Origin: Planctomycetota bacterium
Lineage (GTDB): Bacteria > Planctomycetota > UBA1135 > GCA-002686595
Assembly: GCA_027623615.1 (NCBI GenBank)
Contig: JAQBVH010000177.1
Location: 1-6,833, forward strand
Length of the DNA stretch: 6,833 nt
Direction: 5' to 3'
In this document: piece by piece, positions 1 to 4,851 of the stretch
How positions within the stretch are numbered: position 1 is the first letter of the stretch
Layout of the letters: every line of letters begins with the position of its first letter
The notes under the pieces: generated by a model
Seen by the model: the letters and a program-made list of their open reading frames with translations, nothing else
Told to the model about the DNA's origin: nothing
The model's database searches: none
Made by a program: the position numbers and the translations under genes

Positions 1-2
1 CG

Positions 3-1037
3 CCGGAGGCGGACCGACTCGTGCTCGTCGGGGACGGGCGCCCCTTCGACAACGTGCTCTACGACCGCCCGCCCGAGCGCGCGCCGCTCGAGGTGCCGTT
101 CGTCGGACCGACGGCGGAGCGAGGCCTCGGCTTCTACCTCGGCCACGCGATCACCGGGCACCCGACCCGAGCGACGCGTCTGCTCGAGTCCGCGAGCCTG
201 CCCGCCCTCGACCCGCTGACCAACCCGGTGGTCGTGGTCGAGGTCGGCGCGAGCAATCCCTCCGTCGCCGCGCTCAGCGAGCACGCAAACCAGGGTGGTC
301 TCGTCCTGTGCGTGCTGACCGCGGCCGAGGGAGCGCCCTTCCTGGCCGAGCTGCTAGACGACCCCGGCCTCAGCCTGGACGAGGGCGCGGTCGAACGCGG
401 CCACGCGCTGCTCGGCGAGATCGACTTCAGTCACCCGCTGTTCCTGCCCTTCGCCGATCCGCGCTTTCGCAACTTCACCGGCATCCACTTCTGGAGGCGG
501 CGCGCCCTGACGACGAGTGCGACGGTGGTCGCGGCCTTCGAGGACGGCGCGCCCTTCCTGGTGGAGCGCGGCATCGGCGCCGGGCGCGTGCTCGTGATGA
601 CCAGCGGTTGGACACCCGCGGACAGCGACCTTGCGCGCTCCACGCGCTTCCCCGGACTGGTGCAGGCACTCCTGCGCGTTGGCGGCGACCAGGGTCTGCC
701 GGAGAGCTACAGGGTCGGCCAGGCTGGCGCGGAGACGAGCGCGCCCGGTCACTACGAGAGCGAGGTCGACGGCCGCCGGCACCGCTACACCGTGCTGGTC
801 GACCCGGCCGAGAGCCGGACCGAGCCCCAGGACCTCGACGTGCTCGACCGCTTCGAGGTGCCGGTCACCAGCGCGGCCAGGGCAGCGGCGACGAAGGAAC
901 GCGAACGCCAGGAGCGCGTGCGCGAGATGGAACGCAGACAATCGGTCTGGCGCTGGCTGGTGCTGGCGGCCCTCGCTGGACTGTTCGTGGAGACCCTCTG
1001 GGCCGGACGCCTCGCGCGCCGGTCGGAAGAGAGCTGA
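3..1037 (+). CDS. BatA-like membrane protein, C-terminal part (5' end outside window)
   Basis: The frame is open from the first complete codon (3-5), so the 344 residues seen are the C-terminal part of a longer protein. The GTG at 21 is not a credible start, because coding sequence continues upstream of it. The text resembles planctomycete BatA-type proteins (aerotolerance-related N-terminal domain plus vWA): an early G-D-x-R-P-F-D-N-x-L-Y motif (about residues 10-20), a Rossmann-like stretch ending in Q-G-G-L-V-L (about 75-106) like GATase-fold domains, then G-A-G-R-V-L-V-M-T-S-G-W-T-P-A-D. A charged linker (about 295-313) precedes one membrane helix (about 316-335) followed by a basic R-L-A-R-R tail, suggesting a cytoplasmic C terminus and an extracytoplasmic main domain. 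Its stop lies 1 nt before the next ATG, so the two genes are probably translationally coupled. The vWA domain, if present, is upstream and cannot be checked. Family assignment is by remembered motifs only. Confidence 0.8.
   Translation, partial: PEADRLVLVGDGRPFDNVLYDRPPERAPLEVPFVGPTAERGLGFYLGHAITGHPTRATRLLESASLPALDPLTNPVVVVEVGASNPSVAALSEHANQGGLVLCVLTAAEGAPFLAELLDDPGLSLDEGAVERGHALLGEIDFSHPLFLPFADPRFRNFTGIHFWRRRALTTSATVVAAFEDGAPFLVERGIGAGRVLVMTSGWTPADSDLARSTRFPGLVQALLRVGGDQGLPESYRVGQAGAETSAPGHYESEVDGRRHRYTVLVDPAESRTEPQDLDVLDRFEVPVTSAARAAATKERERQERVREMERRQSVWRWLVLAALAGLFVETLWAGRLARRSEES
1025..1033 (+). promoter_or_regulatory. Ribosome binding site for the DUF4175-like gene
   Basis: A purine-rich GGAAGAGAG lies 5-13 nt before the ATG at 1039, inside the last codons of the previous gene. 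It supports ATG 1039 as the start. The frame is open further upstream, but that part is only a shadow of the preceding gene, and the protein takes on family-like character (charged N terminus, then paired membrane helices) just after this ATG. Confidence 0.6.
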
Positions 1038-1038
1038 G

Positions 1039-2820
1039 ATGGAACCCAGACTCCGCAAGCAACTGGAACGCGTCGACGAACGACAGGCCTGCGCCCAGAA
1101 GGAACAGGCCTCGAGCTTCCTGTGGGGGCTCGCCGCCGCGGGCATGGCGATCGTGCTCCTGGCGCGTCAGGGCGTGACCACGCTGCAGGTGATCGTCGTG
1201 TTCAGCGTGGCCGCCGCGCTCGTCATGGCCGCGCGGCTGTGGGTCGGCGCCCGACGCCGCGACCCGCTGGAGGTCGCACGCGAGGTGGAGCGCGGCCGCG
1301 GGGACCTCGACTCGTCCCTGCTCGCCGCCGCAGAGCTCGAGCCGGATCTGCCCGACGGCCGCTACGGGTTCCTCGCCAAGCGCCTGATCGACAAGGTCCT
1401 GCTCGACGCGCGTCAGAACAACTGGGCAGAGGTCGTGGTGCCCGCCCGCAGGCTCGGCGCCGCGCGCGGCGTGCACGCCGCCCTCGCAGGCCTGTTCCTC
1501 GTGCTGCTGGCCCTCGGCCTCCAGAACCGGGGTGTGGCCGGCGCGACGACCGGCGCCGGGTCGACGATCGCAGGCGTAGGGCCGGCCGAGGTGACGACCG
1601 AGTTCGCCGTCGACGTGCAGCCCGGCGACGCCGAGGTCGAGCGCGGCCGCGGCGTGTTGATCACCGCGGCCTTCCCCCTCGCCCACGCGCCGGCCGAGGC
1701 CGCGCTCGTCGTGGCGATGGGCGACAAGGATGCCGAGCTGCCCATGCGGCGTAGCCTCGACGATCCGATCTACGCGCTGCGTCTGCCCGCCGTCACGGCG
1801 GACACGACCTACCAGGTGCGCTGGCCCGGCGGCGCGACCCGCGAGTACCGCTTGAGCGTGTTCGACCTGCCCAAGCTCGAGCGCTCGGACCTGCTCCTGC
1901 GCTTCCCGAGCTACGCGGGGATGGAGGACCGGCTCGTCGAGGACACCCACCGCGCCACCGTCCCCGAGGGCACGCAGGTCGTCTTCAAGCTGACCCTGAA
2001 CAAGCCCGTGGCCGAGGCGTGGCTGCGGGATCGTGACGGCGCGTTCGAGCTGCCGCTCTCGGCCTCGCCCGATGGCCCGCGCCAGGTCGAGGGCAGCCTC
2101 GTTCTCACCAGCAGCTCGAGCCTGGAGCTCGACCTGGTCGACGCCGACGGTCGCGAGAACGCGACCAAGCAGCGCTTCGTCCTGCGCGCCTCCGACAACA
2201 CCCGTCCGAGCGTCGCCCTGGAGGGCGCCCGCGACAAGGTCGTGTCGCCGATCGAGGAACTCGACCTGACCGTCAAGTTGCAGGACGACTACGGCCTGCG
2301 GCGCTACGGGATCGGCTACCGGCTGGGCGGGAACGCCGAGACGCTGCTCGTGCTCGGTGAGGACGCGCAGGGCGGGGTCGAGCTCACCCACCGCATCGCC
2401 TTCGAGGAGCTCGCGGCCGAGGCCAAGGACCTGCTCGCGTACTACTTCTGGGCGGAGGACCTGGGCAGCGACGGCAAGCTGCGCCGCACGACCTCGGACC
2501 TGTTCCTCGCCGAAGTGCGACCGTTCGAGCAGATCTTCCGCGAGGCCGAAGCGCAAGCCGCCGGTCAAGAGCAGCAGCAACAGCAGCAGGACCAACAGCA
2601 GCAACCGCAGCAGCAGCAGGGTCAGCAGGGCGCGGCTCAGCTCGTGCAGCTGCAGAAGGACATCCTCGTCGCGACCTGGAACGCGGTGCGCGCCTACGCG
2701 GACGGCGCTGAAGGTCTCGCGCAGGACGCCGAGGTCCTGCGCGACTCCCAGACGCGCGCGCGGGAGGACGTCGAGACCCTCGCAGGCGCCGCGGAACTGC
2801 TGGGCGTGGACGGCGTCTAG
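1039..2820 (+). CDS. DUF4175-like membrane protein, N-terminal portion (593 aa, ends at in-frame TAG)
   Basis: Starts at ATG 1039 with a good ribosome binding site, 1 nt after the preceding stop. Residues 26-43 and 49-66 form a membrane hairpin followed by a basic A-R-R-R-D loop. A third helix spans about 146-162. With the basic loop inside, everything after the third helix is extracytoplasmic. Beta-rich domains follow. Recognisable pieces are L-L-L-R-F-P-S-Y-A-G (about 285-294), V-P-E-G-T (308-312), L-Q-D-D-Y-G-L (414-420) and Y-Y-F-W-A-E-D (468-474), all typical of DUF4175-type proteins. A Gln-rich linker (510-534) leads into a helical segment with L-Q-K-D-I-L-V-A-T-W-N. The frame then stops at TAG 2818-2820, in the middle of that helical region, whereas relatives continue through coiled coils. 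The function is not established; context suggests an envelope complex with the flanking BatA-like and vWA proteins. It is most likely a prematurely terminated half of a 1270-residue protein rather than a natural end. Confidence 0.8.
   Translation: MEPRLRKQLERVDERQACAQKEQASSFLWGLAAAGMAIVLLARQGVTTLQVIVVFSVAAALVMAARLWVGARRRDPLEVAREVERGRGDLDSSLLAAAELEPDLPDGRYGFLAKRLIDKVLLDARQNNWAEVVVPARRLGAARGVHAALAGLFLVLLALGLQNRGVAGATTGAGSTIAGVGPAEVTTEFAVDVQPGDAEVERGRGVLITAAFPLAHAPAEAALVVAMGDKDAELPMRRSLDDPIYALRLPAVTADTTYQVRWPGGATREYRLSVFDLPKLERSDLLLRFPSYAGMEDRLVEDTHRATVPEGTQVVFKLTLNKPVAEAWLRDRDGAFELPLSASPDGPRQVEGSLVLTSSSSLELDLVDADGRENATKQRFVLRASDNTRPSVALEGARDKVVSPIEELDLTVKLQDDYGLRRYGIGYRLGGNAETLLVLGEDAQGGVELTHRIAFEELAAEAKDLLAYYFWAEDLGSDGKLRRTTSDLFLAEVRPFEQIFREAEAQAAGQEQQQQQQDQQQQPQQQQGQQGAAQLVQLQKDILVATWNAVRAYADGAEGLAQDAEVLRDSQTRAREDVETLAGAAELLGVDGV
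2566..2640 (+). repeat. CAG/CAA Gln-rich low-complexity tract 1
   Basis: Codons 510-534 of the DUF4175-like frame are mostly CAG or CAA, giving runs of Gln broken by Asp, Pro and Gly. The tract is a flexible linker between the beta-rich domains and the helical region. It contains the first copy (2611-2631) of a 21-bp near-perfect direct repeat whose partner lies at 2998-3018. Such Q-rich linkers are common in this family. Confidence 0.85.
2818..2820 (+). other. In-frame amber (TAG) codon splitting one reading frame (1039-4851)
   Basis: The codon order is GGC GTC TAG GAG AAC ATC GAG CGC GTG. The frame before (from 1039) and after (to the TGA at 4849-4851) is the same, with no other stop across 1271 codons including the terminal one. 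The downstream part carries the C-terminal region expected of the same family, so the two parts belong together. A single C-to-T change would turn CAG (Gln) into TAG; GAG or AAG are also one change away. The cause cannot be decided from the sequence: base-calling error, recent nonsense mutation, suppression, or re-initiation. If it is a real mutation, the gene is a pseudogene or is expressed in two parts. Confidence 0.9.
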
Positions 2821-2823
2821 GAG
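2819..2823 (+). promoter_or_regulatory. Possible Shine-Dalgarno AGGAG formed across the stop codon
   Basis: The last two bases of TAG plus the next codon GAG read AGGAG, a good match to the anti-Shine-Dalgarno core. It lies 12 nt before an in-frame GTG (2836) and 24 nt before an in-frame ATG (2848). The spacing to GTG is longer than usual. The ancestral CAG GAG would give the same AGGAG, so the match may be chance in purine-rich coiled-coil coding sequence. Confidence 0.25.
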
Positions 2824-2835
2824 AACATCGAGCGC

Positions 2836-4851
2836 GTGCGCGCGGCGATGGACCAGGCCGTGGTTCAGCTCGAGCGCGCGGCGCAGGGCGAGCCGGCGGG
2901 ACTGGACGCGGGCCTGCCCTTCGAGCAAGCCGCCCTGCAGGCCTTGCTGGAGCTGCAAGCGGCAGAGTTCGAGGTCGCGCGCCAGCAGAACCAGCAACAG
3001 CAGCAGGGTCAACAGGGCAGCGCCCGCCAGAACGCGCAGGCCGGCGTGTCGCAGCAGCAGCTCAACGACCTCGAGCTGAACAATCGTGAGAATCGCTACG
3101 AGACCCAGACCCAGGCCGGGCAGCCCTCGCTCCAGGAACAGGCCGCGCAGGAGACCGCGGAAGCCCTCGACCGCCTCAAGGACCTCGCGCGCCGACAGGA
3201 GGACCTGAACAAATCACTGCGCGAGCTGCAGTCGGAGATGGAGCTGGCCCAGACGGAGGAGGAGCGCGAGGAGCTGCGTCGTCGCCTCGAGCGTCTGCAG
3301 GAGGATCAGGAGAGTCTGCTGCGGGACACGGACGCCCTCCAGCAGGACCTGCAGGACGCGAGCAGTCCTCAGCTGGCCCAGCAACAGGAGCAGCTCGAGC
3401 AGACGCGCGAGAGCCAGCGCCGGGCCTCCGAAGCCCTCGAGGAGGGTCGCGTGGCCGAGGCGTTGACCGAAGGCGCGCGCGCCGAGGCGGACCTCGAGAC
3501 CCTCGAGGAAGAGCTGCGCGATGCCGCGGGCCAGCAGTTCGACCAGCGCGCGCGGGACCTCGTGCGGGAAGCACGGCGCATCGAGCAGGAGCAGGAGCGC
3601 CTGGCGGACGAGCTCGCAGGCCTCAACGAACAAGAGCGCCCGAGCCTGCGCGAGGACCCGAGCCGCTCCGAGCTCGAGGACGCCCTCGAGCAGCAGCAGG
3701 CCAACCTGGGTGACCTGTTGACCGAGCTCGAGGAGACCGTGCAGGACGCGGAGGTGACCGAACCGCTCCTGGCCGAGGGGCTGTACGACGCCCTCGAACG
3801 CGCCCGCGGCGAGGACGTCGAGGACGCGATCGAGTCGATGCGCGACCTGTTGGAGCAGGGCTTCCCCGAGGAGGCCGAGCAGCAGCAGGGCCGCGCCCAG
3901 GACGGGTTGTCGGACCTACGCCAGGACATCGAGAAGGCGGCGGAAAGCGTCCTCGGCTCGGGCACCGAGGCCTTGGAGCGCGCGGAGGCAGAGCTCGAGC
4001 GCCTGGCGTCGGAGCTCGAGGCCGAGGTGAACCGCGGGCGCGGCAAGCAGCGTGAGGGTCTGCCCGGCGAAGGCGAACCGCGCGAAGGCGAACCGCGCGA
4101 AGGTGAATCGCGCGAAGGCGAACCGCGCGAAGGCGAACCGCGCGAAGGCGAACCGCGCGAAGGGCAGCCCCCCGAAGGGCAGCCCCGCGAGGAGCAGGAG
4201 GGTCAGCCCGGCGAAGGCCAACCCGGCGAACGCACCGCGCAGGGCGATCCACAGCAGCCGGGTCAGCCTGGACAGGGCCAACCGGGTGAGGGCCAACCGG
4301 GTGAGGGCCAACCCCAGGAGGGCCAACCCCAGGAGGGCCAGCCTCGAGGGGGCCAACCCGGCGAGGGCCCAGCTCAGAACGGGGAGCCCCAGGAAGGCCA
4401 GCCCGGTGAGGGCAACCGCGATGGCCGCTCCCTGGACGGCCCCGACCCGAACCAGCGCGAGGGCGCCGGCGGGCGCGGTGGCCGCGGTGGACGCCTGGCG
4501 GAGGCCGCCCCCCTGACCGGCGAGAACTTCCGCGACTGGAGCGATCGTCTGCGCGACGTCGAGGAGATGCTCGACGACCCCGACCTCGCCGCGGAGGCCG
4601 CGCGCCTGCGCAGCCGCGCGCGCGCGACCCGCGAGGAGTCCGAGCGCCACTCGCAGGAGCCCGACTGGGAGTTGGTCGACGAGAAGATCCTGCGCCCGCT
4701 CGCCAAGCTCCAGCAGGAGGTCGCGGCCGAACTGCGTCGCCGACGAGCCGAGGACGACGACGTCCCGATCGACCGCGACCCCGTCCCGCCCGGGTCCGAG
4801 GAGTGGACCCGCAGGTACTTCGAGAGCCTGGGACGCGGTAAGCAGAAGTGA
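2836..4851 (+). CDS. DUF4175-like protein, C-terminal coiled-coil portion (671 aa from GTG)
   Basis: Continues the frame of the upstream portion. The sequence is coding-like right from codon 2821, so GTG 2836 is only the first possible restart. After a helical stretch comes Gln-rich tract 2 (residues 50-75), then E-L-N-N-R-E-N-R-Y-E-T-Q-T-Q (80-93), which I recognise as characteristic of planctomycete DUF4175-like proteins. About 97-395 is long Leu/Glu/Arg heptad coiled coil with no Pro-rich breaks. Residues 406-525 are REGEP- and GQPGE-type pentapeptide repeats, followed by a Gly/Arg-rich segment. The C-terminal domain (about 560-671) has F-R-D-W-S-D-R-L-R-D-V-E-E-M, W-x-L-V-x-x-x-I-L-R-P-L and I-D-R-D-P-V-P-P, matching the conserved family end. 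It has no signal peptide or membrane helix, so alone it would be cytoplasmic, unlike its position in the intact protein. Its stop overlaps the next start (GTGA). The C-terminal conservation suggests the whole protein was functional until very recently. Confidence 0.75.
   Translation: MRAAMDQAVVQLERAAQGEPAGLDAGLPFEQAALQALLELQAAEFEVARQQNQQQQQGQQGSARQNAQAGVSQQQLNDLELNNRENRYETQTQAGQPSLQEQAAQETAEALDRLKDLARRQEDLNKSLRELQSEMELAQTEEEREELRRRLERLQEDQESLLRDTDALQQDLQDASSPQLAQQQEQLEQTRESQRRASEALEEGRVAEALTEGARAEADLETLEEELRDAAGQQFDQRARDLVREARRIEQEQERLADELAGLNEQERPSLREDPSRSELEDALEQQQANLGDLLTELEETVQDAEVTEPLLAEGLYDALERARGEDVEDAIESMRDLLEQGFPEEAEQQQGRAQDGLSDLRQDIEKAAESVLGSGTEALERAEAELERLASELEAEVNRGRGKQREGLPGEGEPREGEPREGESREGEPREGEPREGEPREGQPPEGQPREEQEGQPGEGQPGERTAQGDPQQPGQPGQGQPGEGQPGEGQPQEGQPQEGQPRGGQPGEGPAQNGEPQEGQPGEGNRDGRSLDGPDPNQREGAGGRGGRGGRLAEAAPLTGENFRDWSDRLRDVEEMLDDPDLAAEAARLRSRARATREESERHSQEPDWELVDEKILRPLAKLQQEVAAELRRRRAEDDDVPIDRDPVPPGSEEWTRRYFESLGRGKQK
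2983..3060 (+). repeat. CAG/CAA Gln-rich low-complexity tract 2
   Basis: A second Gln-rich linker, codons 50-75 of the downstream part, mixes CAG and CAA with Asn, Gly and Ala. Positions 2998-3018 match 2611-2631 at 20 of 21 bases. The two copies lie 387 bp apart, a multiple of three, and flank the amber codon. Confidence 0.85.
4051..4185 (+). repeat. 15-bp tandem repeat encoding REGEP-type pentapeptides (9 units)
   Basis: Nine consecutive 15-bp units encode variants of R-E-G-E-P. The core units at 4081-4155 are almost identical (CGC GAA GGC GAA CCG); the second of the five differs at two bases, giving REGES. Outer units diverge to REGLP, GEGEP, REGQP and PEGQP. The core uses GAA for Glu throughout, while the surrounding gene prefers GAG, which fits recent expansion by slippage or unequal exchange. 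The product is a flexible, charged, disordered linker between the coiled coil and the conserved C-terminal domain. Confidence 0.9.
4201..4410 (+). repeat. 15-bp-period degenerate array encoding GQPGE/GQPQE pentapeptides (14 slots)
   Basis: Fourteen 15-bp slots, most encoding G-Q-P-G-E or G-Q-P-Q-E. Adjacent identical pairs occur at 4276-4305 and 4306-4335. Slots 4231-4260 have diverged. The motif is a circular permutation of the preceding R-E-G-E/Q-P units, shifted in phase by the irregular REEQE unit at 4186-4200. Glu is mostly GAG here, so this block is older or was homogenised separately from the first. Confidence 0.85.
4848..4851 (+). promoter_or_regulatory. GTGA stop/start overlap (translational coupling)
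   Basis: The TGA of the DUF4175-like frame (4849-4851) overlaps the GTG start (4848-4850) of the next gene. Only a weak purine stretch (GGTAAG, 4838-4843) precedes it, so translation of the vWA gene probably relies on ribosomes finishing the upstream gene. Premature termination at 2818 could therefore lower its expression unless ribosomes restart in between. Confidence 0.65.

Noticed and set aside
631..1038. Upstream extension of the DUF4175-like frame to 631
   Set aside because: It overlaps the well-supported BatA-like gene in another frame and is Arg/Ala/Ser-rich. ATG 1039 has a proper ribosome binding site and correct operon spacing.
2818..2843. Terminator or programmed recoding hairpin near the TAG
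   Set aside because: There is a short GC-rich inverted stretch (GCGCGTGCGCGC), but no T-run and no stable long stem. Such patches are common throughout this GC-rich window. Nothing specific to a pyrrolysine insertion element could be recognised.
865..3012. Long minus-strand open frame of 715 codons
   Set aside because: Its product is Leu/Arg/Gly-rich low-complexity text mirroring the DUF4175-like gene. High GC removes stops on the opposite strand. The plus strand carries recognisable family motifs.
4051..4410. CRISPR-like regular repeats
   Set aside because: The period is 15 bp, in frame and without unique spacers. It is a protein-coding pentapeptide array.
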